From Chloroflexota bacterium (GTDB taxonomy: Bacteria > Chloroflexota > Limnocylindria > Limnocylindrales > CSP1-4): a DNA stretch of 64,000 nt. The notes beneath the pieces are model-generated. The model was not told where the DNA came from and searched no databases. It worked only from the letters and a program-made list of their open reading frames with translations. The DNA is taken from assembly GCA_021783095.1 (NCBI GenBank), contig JAJXUG010000001.1, forward strand, positions 55,570-119,569. Reading direction: 5' to 3'. Made by a program: the position numbers and the translations under genes. Below, in pieces: positions 50,821 through 59,782 of this stretch (positions within the stretch are counted from its first letter, which is position 1; each line of letters starts with the position of its first letter).

Positions 50821-52239
50821 ATGCGAACCCGTCGCGGCGCGGTCGTCGCCCTGCTCACGGTCGGCCTGCTGGGCGTCACCCCAGCCGCGCCGGTGTCGGC
50901 CACACCGATCCCGGGGTCGTCGGCCCGGGGATCGTCCGGCGCGCCCGCCTCGCCTGCGATGCTGTTGCCGCCGGAGATCGCCGCCCAGCCCGCGACTCGG
51001 ATCGTCCCGGGTTCGGTCAACCGCACCACCATGGCGCTCACGGCGACCTACAGCGTCGGCGCGTCGCTCGCCTGGGGGTCGGGGCGCCTGTCGGGCCAGG
51101 CGACAATCACCGCCACGAACGACTCGCCGGCGGGGATCGACCGCATCGAGCTCGGCACGGTCTTGGCGCCGCTCGGCGGCCTGCGACTGGGCGTCACCAG
51201 CGTCGATGGCCGGACCGTCGCGCCGACGGTGAGCGGCCAGACCATCCGCGTCCCGCTCGGCGGCGTGCTGCCCAGCGGCGCCGCGGCCACGGTCGTCGTG
51301 CGCTTCAGCGCCACACTGCGCTCGTCCACCCGCGGCTCGAACTGGCTCTTCGCGCGCGCCAACGGCATCGCCGAGCTGTACCGCTGGATCCCCTGGGTGT
51401 CGCGCTCGACGACCTTCGCCCGGCCCAACCACGGCGACCCCTTCGTCACGCCGTCGAGCCCGGCGGTCCACGTCGTCCTCCACGCCGACGTGCCGCTGCG
51501 CTGGGCGACCACCGGCACGCGCACCGCGCTCTCGGCAGACGGCCTGACCGCCACCTTCGACGCCGCCGACGTCCGGGACTTCATCGTCACTGCCAGCCGC
51601 GATGCCACGACCCGTCAGGCGACCGTCAACGGCACCACGGTCAGGGTCGTCTCGCGGCGGGGCTTCCCGTCGGCCGCCGTCCTGTCCGCGGGCGTCACCG
51701 CCCTCACCCGGCTCGAGGCGCGCCTCGGCCCGTATCCGTACCCCCTGCTCACGATCTCGGAGTCGGCGGGCGGGTACGGCATGGAGGGCCCGATGACGGT
51801 GTGGATCCCGCCAAACGTGGCGCCGTCGAACCTCGTGTACCTGGTCACCCACGAGATCGCCCACCAGTGGTTCTACGGCGTCGTGGGCAGCGACCAGGCG
51901 CGCGAGCCGTTCGCGGACGAGGCGATGGCCGACATGGCGACGCGCAACGTGCTCGGGATGCGGCGGGCGTCGCAGTGCTCGACCGCCCGGCTCGACCTCG
52001 CCATCTATCGCTACTCGTCCACGTGCTACTACGAGGACATCTACATCCAGGGCGGCAACCTGATCGACGACGCGCGCCGGCGCATGGGCAGCCCGACCTT
52101 CTGGGCCGCGATCCGCGGCTACCTCGCGGCCCACCGCTTCGGCCTGGTCCACACGCGCCAGCTGCTCGACGCGATCGACGCCGCGAGCCCCGTCGACTTC
52201 GCGGCGCGATGGCGCACACGGTTCCCGTCGCTGTATTAG
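50821..52239 (+). CDS. Secreted M1-like zinc metallopeptidase
   Basis: The product is 472 residues with a Sec signal peptide (about 1-28, ending VSATP). The gluzincin site is HEIAHQW: His344, Glu345, His348, with the third zinc ligand Glu367 in FADEAMADMA, 19 residues after His348 as in M1 aminopeptidases. A GAMEN-like substrate loop reads GGYGMEGP at about 319-326. The N-terminal half is a beta-sandwich of the M1 type. It lacks the usual long C-terminal domain, so it is a short form. It acts outside the membrane. A GNAT gene follows after 10 nt. Confidence 0.88.
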   Translation: MRTRRGAVVALLTVGLLGVTPAAPVSATPIPGSSARGSSGAPASPAMLLPPEIAAQPATRIVPGSVNRTTMALTATYSVGASLAWGSGRLSGQATITATNDSPAGIDRIELGTVLAPLGGLRLGVTSVDGRTVAPTVSGQTIRVPLGGVLPSGAAATVVVRFSATLRSSTRGSNWLFARANGIAELYRWIPWVSRSTTFARPNHGDPFVTPSSPAVHVVLHADVPLRWATTGTRTALSADGLTATFDAADVRDFIVTASRDATTRQATVNGTTVRVVSRRGFPSAAVLSAGVTALTRLEARLGPYPYPLLTISESAGGYGMEGPMTVWIPPNVAPSNLVYLVTHEIAHQWFYGVVGSDQAREPFADEAMADMATRNVLGMRRASQCSTARLDLAIYRYSSTCYYEDIYIQGGNLIDDARRRMGSPTFWAAIRGYLAAHRFGLVHTRQLLDAIDAASPVDFAARWRTRFPSLY

Positions 52240-52249
52240 CGTCTCCGCC

Positions 52250-52846
52250 ATGACCGCCGACGCCCGCCTCCTCCGACTCGCGACGCCCGCCGACGCCGAC
52301 GCCGTCGCCGCCATCTACGCGCCGTACGTCCGCGAGACCCCGATCTCGTTCGAGCTCCAGCCTCCCACGGCCGAGGCGATGGCGGGCCGGATCGAGCGCA
52401 CGCTGGCGCGGACGCCGTGGGTGGTGGCCGAGGTCGACGGCGTCGTGCGGGCGTACGCGTACGCAGGGCGGTTCCGCGACCGCGCCGCCTATGACTGGAC
52501 GGCCGAATCCACGGTGTACGTGGACCGCGCCCTGCACCGCTCCGGCCTGGGGCGCGCGACCATGGCGGCGGTGCTGCGGGTGCTGCGGCTCCAGGGCTTC
52601 CGGCTGGTGATCGCGGGCATCACGCTGCCCAACGCGGGCTCGGAGGGGCTCCACCGGGCGCTCGGGTTCGAGCCGGTGGGCACGTTCGACGGCGTGGGCT
52701 GGAAGGCCGGGCGCTGGCACGGGGTGTCGTTCTTCGAGCTGGAGCTGTTCCCGTGCGTCGATGGCCCGGAGCCGACGCCCATCCGGCCGCTCCCCGAGCT
52801 GCTCGGGACGCCCGAGCTCGCGGCGGCGATCGCTGGCGAGGGGTAA
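52250..52846 (+). CDS. Phosphinothricin-type GNAT acetyltransferase
   Basis: The product is 198 residues. It starts like the PAT family with AAIYAPYVRETPISFELQPPTAEAM, and has the acetyl-CoA loop VDRALHRSGLGRATMAAVLRVL and the motif LGFEPVGTFDGVGWKAGRWHGVSFFE. Members acetylate phosphinothricin, methionine sulfoximine or related amino acids; the native substrate here is unknown. The last 30 residues form a Pro-rich tail absent from typical members. It starts 10 nt after the M1 peptidase stop, probably co-transcribed. Confidence 0.88.
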   Translation: MTADARLLRLATPADADAVAAIYAPYVRETPISFELQPPTAEAMAGRIERTLARTPWVVAEVDGVVRAYAYAGRFRDRAAYDWTAESTVYVDRALHRSGLGRATMAAVLRVLRLQGFRLVIAGITLPNAGSEGLHRALGFEPVGTFDGVGWKAGRWHGVSFFELELFPCVDGPEPTPIRPLPELLGTPELAAAIAGEG

Positions 52847-52856
52847 GCGCCCGGGC

Positions 52857-53930
52857 TCAGCGGTCCTCAGCGGCGCCGCATCCCTTCGACCCCGTCGGGT
52901 CGACGCCAGGCCGGCCGTCCGTCGCGCCGACGCGCCGGTCGGCGGCCAGCGCCTGCGGGAACCAGCGCACCCGGGGCGGGAACATCGGGCGCCAGGACCG
53001 CCACATCGTCGTGAGCCAGGCGTCGAGCGCCCGCTCCACCGGGCCCCACGGCAGGCCGAGCTCGGACCGGGTCGCCGCAGGCAGGAGTCCCACGGCGGGC
53101 ACGAGCACCGGCGTGAGCGTGGACCGAGGCGCGTGGCGGAGCAGCTCGGCCACCGGGGCCGCCGCCGCGCCGAGCCGCCTCGCCACGGCGCCCCGCCCGA
53201 CCACGGGAGCGAGCGGCGGGTGGAGGACGGCGTGCGCCAGGTCGCGGGAGACGGCCGAGGGGTGCGCGGCCCCGCCTGGTCCCAGCATCTCGGCCACGTA
53301 CGCCTCGAACGCGTCGAGGTCTGGGGGGAGCAGGGCATCGCCCACGCCGAAGCTCCGCCCCACCACCAGGGTCTCGGCGTAGAAGCGCGCCTTGCGCTCG
53401 CGCGGGATCTCGCCCAGCCAGCGCTCCACGGTGACCAGCGTCGCCCAGACCAGCGTGGCGTGGACCCACAGCGAGAGCTCCGGGTCGCGGGCCGCGTACT
53501 CCCCGCCGAAGCGCGCCGCTGCCGCGGGATCGGTGACCGGGCCCGTCACCGTGCGGTGGAGGCTGTTGAGGCGCCGGATCTCAGAGCGCGCCGCAGCCGT
53601 CGACCCGTACACGATCCGCAGGTAGGAGCGCAGGGTGCCGTCGAGCCGAGCCCAGGGGTCGTCGCGGAACGTCGAGTGCTGGGCGACGCCCTCGGCCACC
53701 AGGGGGTGCGCGATCTGGAGCAGGACGGCGAGGGGGCCCGCGCCGAGGAGGAGCGCAGCCTCGCGGTTCAGGCGCCACGCCTGCGAGTCTGGCCCGTACA
53801 GGCCGCGCGCGCCAGCGGTTCGCGCCGCGATCGACGCCTCGCGCGGTGAGTCCTCCGGGTCCGGCGGCTCGCCTCGCCCGTGCCGGTCGAGGACTACCGG
53901 TCGCTCGGGCGTCGCCCGACCACCCACCAC
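52857..53930 (-). CDS. DUF2236 (MpaB-like) oxygenase-family protein
   Basis: The product is about 357 residues. The core begins GLYGPDSQAWRLNREAALLLGAGPLAVLLQIAHPLVAEGVAQHS, the DUF2236 signature shared with latex-clearing protein and MpaB. DDPWARLDGTLRSYLRIVYGS and a conserved His in LWVHATLVWATL follow; the family binds heme b or iron in its helical bundle. No canonical start lies between the bioY stop and the core. The tandem GTGs at 53930/53927 overlap the end of bioY by about 35 nt and are the best candidates. Substrate unknown. Confidence 0.8.
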   Translation of the reverse strand: MVGGRATPERPVVLDRHGRGEPPDPEDSPREASIAARTAGARGLYGPDSQAWRLNREAALLLGAGPLAVLLQIAHPLVAEGVAQHSTFRDDPWARLDGTLRSYLRIVYGSTAAARSEIRRLNSLHRTVTGPVTDPAAAARFGGEYAARDPELSLWVHATLVWATLVTVERWLGEIPRERKARFYAETLVVGRSFGVGDALLPPDLDAFEAYVAEMLGPGGAAHPSAVSRDLAHAVLHPPLAPVVGRGAVARRLGAAAAPVAELLRHAPRSTLTPVLVPAVGLLPAATRSELGLPWGPVERALDAWLTTMWRSWRPMFPPRVRWFPQALAADRRVGATDGRPGVDPTGSKGCGAAEDR

Positions 53931-54538
53931 GCCGCCGGGAAGGCCCCTGCGGCCACGAGCAGCTTCACGACGTCGGCCGCCAGGAACGGCACGAGGCCGA
54001 AGCGAAACGCGTCCGCCGCCGACAGCCCGCCGGCGACGGCCAGCCACGGCACGCCGACGAGGTAGATCGTTGCGGTGCCCAGCAGGTTCATCCCGACCGA
54101 CCCGCCGATGTGGCGGTCCCAGCCGAGCTCGGCCAGCCGCCCGACCAGGCCGCCCGCAGCGATGAACCCGATGAGGTAGCCGCCGTTGGTACCGAGAATG
54201 ACCTGCAGCCCGCCGCGCGACTCCGCGAACACCGGGAGGCCCACGACACCGAGCGCGACGAACAGCCCCACGGAGATCGAGCCGCGGCGGAGGCCGAGCG
54301 AGCCGCCGACGATGAGGACCGCGAGGGTCTGGAGCGTGAACGGCACGGGGTTGCCGGGCAGCGGCACGGAGATCCACGACCCCAGGACCATGAGCGCCGC
54401 GCCCGCCAGCACGAGGCCCAGATCGCGGCTCCGCGGCGACACCCGCTCGCCCACGCGCACGGGGACGAGGAAGTCGGCGATCGTGAGGCCACGCTCAGCG
54501 GCGGAGACGCGGGTCAGGGAGGGGATCGCGTACGACAT
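53894..54538 (-). CDS. bioY: BioY biotin transporter
   Basis: The product is 214 residues, the substrate-binding S component of a biotin ECF transporter. After a 30-residue N-terminal tail come six membrane segments with the family patterns GSWISVPLPGNPVPFTLQTLAVLI and GTNGGYLIGFIAAGGLVGRLAE. No bioM/bioN genes are nearby, so it may use shared ECF modules or act alone. A GGAG site lies 5 nt before the ATG. On the minus strand upstream a TAGACT hexamer is followed by CCGCG-CAA-CGCGG, a small hairpin at the likely transcript start (about 54561-54581). Confidence 0.92.
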   Translation of the reverse strand: MSYAIPSLTRVSAAERGLTIADFLVPVRVGERVSPRSRDLGLVLAGAALMVLGSWISVPLPGNPVPFTLQTLAVLIVGGSLGLRRGSISVGLFVALGVVGLPVFAESRGGLQVILGTNGGYLIGFIAAGGLVGRLAELGWDRHIGGSVGMNLLGTATIYLVGVPWLAVAGGLSAADAFRFGLVPFLAADVVKLLVAAGAFPAAWWVVGRRPSDR

Positions 54539-54705
54539 CGGCTCCTCAGGGCGGGTCTGGAACCCGCGTTGCGCGGAGTCTACCCGAAGCAGGTACGGAG
54601 TCCCGTGCCAAGCGGCCCGGGGAGGTCCGCAACCGCGCCCGAGAGCGTGGCCGGGGTGAGCCCGAAGCCCATGCCGACGCCCGTCGCCTCGATCGCCCGT
54701 CGCGA

Positions 54706-57252
54706 CTACTCGCCCCGGACCGCCATGGGGATGGGCACGCGCCCGGCCATCCGCGCCGGCTGCGCCGCGGCCAGCATCGCGAGGGCGACGCCGAGCACGA
54801 TGGCGAGGGCCACCGTCGGCCAGGGCACGACGCTCATCGGCCCGGCCGCTCCCCCGCCGCCCGAGAGCAGCACGCCGACGAGCACGCCCGTGACGCTCCC
54901 CACCAGCCCGCCGATCGCGCCCAGGATCCCAGCCTCCACCAGCACGCTGCGCCAGACCTGGATGCGGCTCATGCCGGCCGCCCGCAGCATGCCGATCTCG
55001 CGCACCCGCTCGAGCGTGTCCATCGAGAGCGTGTTGACGATGCCGAGGGCCGCGATCACCACCGCCGCGAGCGCGAGCAGGTCCAGCAGCCCGAACAGCC
55101 GGTCGAGCGCATCGCCCACGGCCCCGGCCACGGCCGAGACGGGCGAGGCCGTCAGCGCCATCTGCCGCGCCAGCGCGTCGACCTGCGGCTGCGCGTCGGC
55201 CTGGCGGCCGGGGGCGTAGCGCACCGCGAACGCGTCTGCGCCCAGCACCCCGAACTTCGAGGTCGCGTCGCCCCAGCCCACCAGCACCGCGTCACCGGTG
55301 CGGCCCGGGAAGCTGCGCGCGACGAGGCCGACCACCTTGAGGTTGACGAGTCCCTGCGACGTGGCCACGGCCATCGTGTCGCCGACGCCCACGCCGAGCC
55401 GGGCCGCTCGCGGGGCGGGCAGCACGATCGCGCCCGTGCCATCGAGCGCGTTGAGCGCGGCGGTGCGATCGCCCGCCGTGAAGTTCAGACGCCCGTCGGC
55501 CAGGAAGTCGGCGCCCCGGATCGCGACGGCCTCGAGCCGCGTGCCCGCGTACGCCAGGTCGAACGACGCGATCGGCGTCGCGAGCGCGACCCCGTCGATC
55601 GAGGAGAGCTGCGTGTCGATCCCGCCCGGGCCGACCGGCGCCGGGGCGATGGCCGTGAGGACCTCGTCGCCCGGCACGACGTCGGCGAGCCAGGCGGTGG
55701 CCGACACGCGCGCGCTGCCGGCCACGGACGCGAGCGCCACCACCATCGCGAGGCCGATGACGAGTGCGCCGACCGTGAGCGTGGTGCGGCCCGGGTCGCG
55801 TCGGATCGCCGCCCGCGCCAGCCGCTCCTCGAGCCGCAGCAGGGCGGCGAACGGCAGCCCGGCCAGTCGCGCGAGCGGGGCCAGGAGCACGGGCGTGAGC
55901 AGCACGGCGACCAGCAGCAGGACGTACACGCCCACCGCGCGGACCGGGATCGCCAGGTCGGTCGCGCCGCCGGGCAGCAGCAGCACGGCCGCCGTCCCGA
56001 TCACCGCCACCACGACCACGAGCCAGCCGGTGTGGGCGCGGACGAGCCGCGCTGTGTCGGACCGCACGCGCAGGACCGCGACGGGGCTGACCGCTGCCGC
56101 ACGACGCGCGGGCTCGACCGCCGCGACCAGCGTGATGCCCACGCCCGAGCCGATCCCCGCGAGCACGGCGAACGGGCCGATCACGGGCCCCTCGATCGCC
56201 AGCTGGCCGCTCGCCCGCAGCCAGGCGGCGGCGAGGTACGCGAGCAGCGTGCCGACCACGATGCCGACCCCGGAGCCCGCGACCCCCAGCACCAGGGCCT
56301 GGGTCACGACGACGCGGACGATCTGCGAGCGCTGGGCGCCCGCGGCCCGCAGCAGCCCGAGCTCGCGGATCCGCTCGACGACGGTCATCGCCATCGTGTT
56401 GAGGATCAGGATCGCGGCCGCGAACAGCGTGATGGCGGCGAGCAGCGCCATCGTGGACCGGATGTCGAGCGTGGAGGCGCGCAGGCTGGAGGCGATGTCC
56501 TGCGGCCGCGAGAGCACGTACGGCTGGAGGGTGAGCGCCTGCCCGATCGATGCCGCCACCTGGTCCACGGGCGCCCCGGCGGCAAGCACGACGTCAACGC
56601 GCGTGACGCCGCCCACCTGCGCCGGGGCGGTGTCGCCGTCGGCGACGCTCAGCAGCTGCGCGGTGCGGATCGGCAGGACCACGGTGCGGCCGCCCGAGCC
56701 GAGCTCCGGGCCGTCGCCGCGGAGCACGCCCGTGATCTTGACTGTCAGCGGGGCGCCCATGCCCAGGATCTGCAGGTTGTCGCCCAGCTCGAGGCCATCG
56801 GTCGCGGCGAGGGTCTCGGTCACCAGTGCGGAGGCCCCGTCGGCGGGGGCGAGCGCGACACCGCGGGCGAGCGACAGGTCCCGGACGCGCGGCTCCGCGG
56901 AGGGGTCGATGCCGAGGACCGTGACGGGTGCCGTCTCGACCGGCCTGCCCGCCTGCGACGCGAGGAACGTCTTGCGCTCGATCGCTGGCGCCGTCAACGC
57001 CACGCCCGGCACGGCGGCGAGCTGCTCGAGGGTCCCCGCCGAGAGCCCCGTCTCCTCGAACGCCGTCACCCGCAGGTCTGCGCGGCCCACCATCGAGGCG
57101 ACGGTCCGGTCGATCGAGGCGTCGAGCCCGGCATCCACGCCGAGCGCCGCCACCAGGACCCCGACGCCCAGCGAGATCCCGATGACGGTGAGCAGCGTCC
57201 GCGCGCGCCGAGCCGCCAGGGCCCGCCAGGCGTAGCGGACGAGGCCGCGCAC
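54706..57252 (-). CDS. ABC transporter permease (MacB/FtsX family, double FtsX)
   Basis: The product is 848 residues. An N-terminal membrane helix, a large extracytoplasmic MacB-like domain (about 40-245), three membrane segments (FtsX domain, about 260-385), two more helices near 405-465, a second extracytoplasmic domain (about 510-705) and a final FtsX domain (about 715-835) follow. Such duplicated permeases pair with LolD/MacB ATPases and act in lipoprotein, peptide or antibiotic export by mechanotransmission. The GTG start is 3 nt after the ATPase stop. Substrate unknown; lack of an outer membrane makes LolCE function unlikely. Confidence 0.92.
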   Translation of the reverse strand: MRGLVRYAWRALAARRARTLLTVIGISLGVGVLVAALGVDAGLDASIDRTVASMVGRADLRVTAFEETGLSAGTLEQLAAVPGVALTAPAIERKTFLASQAGRPVETAPVTVLGIDPSAEPRVRDLSLARGVALAPADGASALVTETLAATDGLELGDNLQILGMGAPLTVKITGVLRGDGPELGSGGRTVVLPIRTAQLLSVADGDTAPAQVGGVTRVDVVLAAGAPVDQVAASIGQALTLQPYVLSRPQDIASSLRASTLDIRSTMALLAAITLFAAAILILNTMAMTVVERIRELGLLRAAGAQRSQIVRVVVTQALVLGVAGSGVGIVVGTLLAYLAAAWLRASGQLAIEGPVIGPFAVLAGIGSGVGITLVAAVEPARRAAAVSPVAVLRVRSDTARLVRAHTGWLVVVVAVIGTAAVLLLPGGATDLAIPVRAVGVYVLLLVAVLLTPVLLAPLARLAGLPFAALLRLEERLARAAIRRDPGRTTLTVGALVIGLAMVVALASVAGSARVSATAWLADVVPGDEVLTAIAPAPVGPGGIDTQLSSIDGVALATPIASFDLAYAGTRLEAVAIRGADFLADGRLNFTAGDRTAALNALDGTGAIVLPAPRAARLGVGVGDTMAVATSQGLVNLKVVGLVARSFPGRTGDAVLVGWGDATSKFGVLGADAFAVRYAPGRQADAQPQVDALARQMALTASPVSAVAGAVGDALDRLFGLLDLLALAAVVIAALGIVNTLSMDTLERVREIGMLRAAGMSRIQVWRSVLVEAGILGAIGGLVGSVTGVLVGVLLSGGGGAAGPMSVVPWPTVALAIVLGVALAMLAAAQPARMAGRVPIPMAVRGE

Positions 57253-57255
57253 CGG

Positions 57256-58059
57256 CTACAGCCCCAGCAGCGCGAGCCGGGCGATCAGCGGCGCGGCGGC
57301 GTGGTCAGTGCGGCGCCCGAGCACGATCTCGTCCTGGATCTGGCCATCCCCCACCACGAACACCCGGTCCGCGTAGGCGGCCGCCTTGGCGTCGTGGGTG
57401 ACCAGCACGATCGTCTGGCCGCGCTCCATGCACGTCCGCCACAGCGCGTCCAGGATGTCGAGACCGGTCCGGAAGTCGAGGTTGCCCGTCGGCTCGTCGG
57501 CGAACAGCAGGGCCGGCCGGGTGACGATCGCGCGGGCCACGGCCACCCGCTGCTGCTCGCCTGCGGACAGCTGGTCCGGCCGGTGGCGCTCCTTGCCCGT
57601 CAGGTCGACCAGGGCGATCGCCTCGCGGACCCGCCCCGCGAGCTCGTGCGACCGCGGATCCTGCCCGGCGATCGTGAACGGCAGCGCCACGTTCTCGACC
57701 ACGTTCATCAGCGGCACGAGGTTGAACGACTGGAAGACGAACCCCGTCCGCTCGCGGCGGAGCCGGGTGGCGTCCGAGTCCGACAGCCGGCCGATCGGCT
57801 CGCCCTCGAGCAGGACCTCACCGCTCGACGGCTGGTCGAGCCCGCCGAGGAGCTGGAGCAGCGTGCTCTTGCCCGAGCCCGACGGGCCCATCAGCGCCAC
57901 GAACTCGCCGGGCATGACCGAGAGGCTGACGCCCCGGACCGCCTCGACGATCTCGCCGGGCATGCGGTACTGCTTGGTCAGCGAGCGCGCCTCGAGGATC
58001 GGCAGGACCGTCCGGCGCGGCGCGCTGGCCTCGTCAGCGGTGGTCGGCTGGAACGTCAT
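57256..58059 (-). CDS. ABC transporter ATP-binding protein (LolD/MacB type)
   Basis: The product is 267 residues. It has Walker A GPSGSGKST, the Q-loop in GFVFQSFNLVPLMNVVENVALP, the signature LSAGEQQR, Walker B ALLFADEPTGNLD and the H-loop VTHD. The SFNLVPxxxVxENVxLP string is characteristic of the LolD/MacB/FtsE-like exporters. It is coupled to the FtsX-type permease 3 nt downstream. GGAGG lies 12 nt before the ATG. An N-terminal 20-residue tail is extra. Confidence 0.95.
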   Translation of the reverse strand: MTFQPTTADEASAPRRTVLPILEARSLTKQYRMPGEIVEAVRGVSLSVMPGEFVALMGPSGSGKSTLLQLLGGLDQPSSGEVLLEGEPIGRLSDSDATRLRRERTGFVFQSFNLVPLMNVVENVALPFTIAGQDPRSHELAGRVREAIALVDLTGKERHRPDQLSAGEQQRVAVARAIVTRPALLFADEPTGNLDFRTGLDILDALWRTCMERGQTIVLVTHDAKAAAYADRVFVVGDGQIQDEIVLGRRTDHAAAPLIARLALLGL

Positions 58060-58138
58060 GCGAGTCGGCGCCTCCCGGGCTGGACGGGATGTCCCCGATA
58101 CGGTAGCCCGATGGCGAGGGGCCGTGGGGCCGCGGACG

Positions 58139-59113
58139 TCATCCGCCGAAGAACCGGGCCGTGATCGCCTGGAGGATCGACTCGATCAGTCCGCCCTCGG
58201 GCGGCGCGTCCTTGATCTGCAGCCCTCCCGGCGGCACGAACGGCGGCGCGCTCGCACTCGGCAGCTCGCTCGGCGGGGCCGTCTGGGAGGCGGCGGGCTC
58301 GGGCGTCGCGAGCGACGCGTCGTCCGGACCCGCGGTGGGGCTGGGCGTGGGCGACGGGCTGGGCGTGGGCGACGGGCTGGGCGTGGGGGTGGGGCCCGCG
58401 GTCGGCTTCGTCGTGGGCCTGGTCGTCGGGCGCGTGGTGGGGCGGACGGTCGGGTGTGCTGTGGGCTGCGTGGCTGGCCGGGGCGTCACCACCGGCTTCG
58501 GGGTGGACTTCGGCGTCGGCTTCGGCGTCGGCTTCGGCGTGGGCGCGGGCGCGGCCGAGCACGACTGGACGAACAGGGCGGTCCACATGAAGGTGTCGCC
58601 GGTTCCCTTGTAGGCCCCGACGGCCACGACGTCCCAGGCCTTGCCCATGATGTTCGCGCGGTGGCCCGCCGAGTTCATGAACATGTTGAAGATGTAGCTC
58701 GTGGCGTCGGCCTCAGACGCCCCCGGCCAGGTGACCGTGCCGATGTTCTCGCCCGCGAGCTTGAAGCAGTAGCCGTACTTGTACTGCATGTACCAGAACA
58801 CGTTGTGGCTCGTGCCCAGGATGGTGTGCGAGAAGTAGTCCCGGCTGACCATGTCCTGGCTGCGCCAGCGGGCGATCGTGCGCAGGGCCGTGTCGAGCCG
58901 AAGCGATCGCAGGCCTCCCGACACGCGCGCCTGGTTCTGGAGCGAGATCAGCTGCGCCTCCGAGGTGGCGCTGAACGTGTTCGCGTCCCAGCCCAGCACC
59001 GCGGGGGCGGCCACGAGTTCCGTGGCAGTCACCGCGAACACCAGCGCGAGCAGCGCCAGCAGGCGACGCGGGTCGAGGCGGCGGGTCGCGTGGCGACGGA
59101 GCAGGGCGGTCAT
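58139..59113 (-). CDS. Secreted CAP/SCP-domain protein with Pro-Thr repeat tail
   Basis: The product is 324 residues. A Sec signal (about 18-40) precedes a CAP domain (about 50-190) with [47 protein letters not shown], and [20 protein letters not shown], which hold the family's His and Glu site. A 100-residue spacer of PTPKPTPKP and [11 protein letters not shown] repeats follows, encoded by tandem DNA repeats around 58320-58560, then a hydrophobic C-terminus. Such spacers are typical of secreted cell-wall-spanning proteins. CAP proteins of this type are linked to sporulation-like or surface functions, without known catalysis. Confidence 0.85.
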   Translation of the reverse strand: MTALLRRHATRRLDPRRLLALLALVFAVTATELVAAPAVLGWDANTFSATSEAQLISLQNQARVSGGLRSLRLDTALRTIARWRSQDMVSRDYFSHTILGTSHNVFWYMQYKYGYCFKLAGENIGTVTWPGASEADATSYIFNMFMNSAGHRANIMGKAWDVVAVGAYKGTGDTFMWTALFVQSCSAAPAPTPKPTPKPTPKSTPKPVVTPRPATQPTAHPTVRPTTRPTTRPTTKPTAGPTPTPSPSPTPSPSPTPSPTAGPDDASLATPEPAASQTAPPSELPSASAPPFVPPGGLQIKDAPPEGGLIESILQAITARFFGG

Positions 59114-59329
59114 GCCGGTGCAACTCTCAAGCAGGCCGGCTCGGGGTCCGGCTCCCCGCATCGTGGACCGCATCGGCCCGCCGTTCCCCTCCCCACAGGT
59201 CCCGAACCGACAGGACCCGGGTACCACCCGCCGACGGTGTCATCCGCGTACCGTCTCGCGCGCCCCGAGTGATGACCGCCGGCGCGTGGCGGCATCACCA
59301 CGACATCGTCCACCGCGGCCTTCCTCGCG

Positions 59330-59335
59330 TATACT
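59330..59335 (+). promoter_or_regulatory. -10 box of tRNA-His
   Basis: A consensus TATACT. Transcription would start near 59342, about 60 nt before the mature tRNA, giving a short leader for RNase P processing. A matching -35 is not obvious. Confidence 0.5.
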
Positions 59336-59403
59336 GCGTCGGCCCTTCCCCGGCAGCCAGTGACCCGGTGTCCCACGACCGGTGAGGCGCCGGTCCGTGG
59401 CGT

Positions 59404-59480
59404 GGTGGCCTTAGCTCAATTGGCAGAGCATCGGATTGTGGCTCCGAAGGTCACGGGTTCGAGCCCCGTAGGCCACCCCA
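59404..59480 (+). tRNA. tRNA-His (GUG anticodon)
   Basis: The cloverleaf folds cleanly. The acceptor stem GTGGCCT (59405-59411) pairs with AGGCCAC (59470-59476). The anticodon loop TTGTGGC gives anticodon GUG, and the T arm is ACGGG/CCCGT with TTCGAGC. G at 59404 pairs with the discriminator C at 59477, the His identity G-1:C73 pair, and CCA (59478-59480) is encoded in the DNA. Confidence 0.97.
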
Positions 59481-59782
59481 ACTCCCCGATCAGCGGCCCC
59501 ATCGGGCCCAGGATCGGGTTCCCGATCGCCGACGACAGACCAGGCAGCTCGTCCAGCCTGGTCGGGTCGAGGGCCCGAGCCCTATCCTTGAGAGATGCTC
59601 GTCGCTGCATGATCGCCGCCAGATCGGCGTCATGAGCCCCGGAACCGGACATGAACACGGCCTGCAGTGACGGCGAGCCGTTCCCCGCTGAGCTCGAGGG
59701 GGCCATCGCAGCCCACGGGCGGGTCCGCGACCACCACCACTGACAGGATCCCGGCGCGACGACGCCGGGACCGGGAGCCCCC
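59481..59782. other. Intergenic region between tRNA-His and DUF1638 gene
   Basis: No firm gene. A plus-strand ATG at 59651 starts 30 codons (MNTACSDGEPFPAELEG... ending DHHH) that stop at 59743, coding status unclear. On the minus strand a frame from about 59652 reads into the tRNA and is probably not a gene; its codons show less G/C bias than neighbours. A hairpin, TCCCGGCG (59749-59756) with CGCCGGGA (59763-59770), lies 12 nt before the DUF1638 ATG. Confidence 0.4.

Noticed and set aside
54706..58059. LolCDE lipoprotein-sorting system
   Set aside because: The ATPase and permease are of that superfamily, but no outer-membrane genes are seen and the permease is the long double-FtsX form.
59416..59652. 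Minus-strand gene ending in GLEPVTFGATIRCSAN
   Set aside because: That string is the translated complement of the tRNA-His gene, a common annotation artefact; the rest lacks the strong G/C third-position bias of true genes here.
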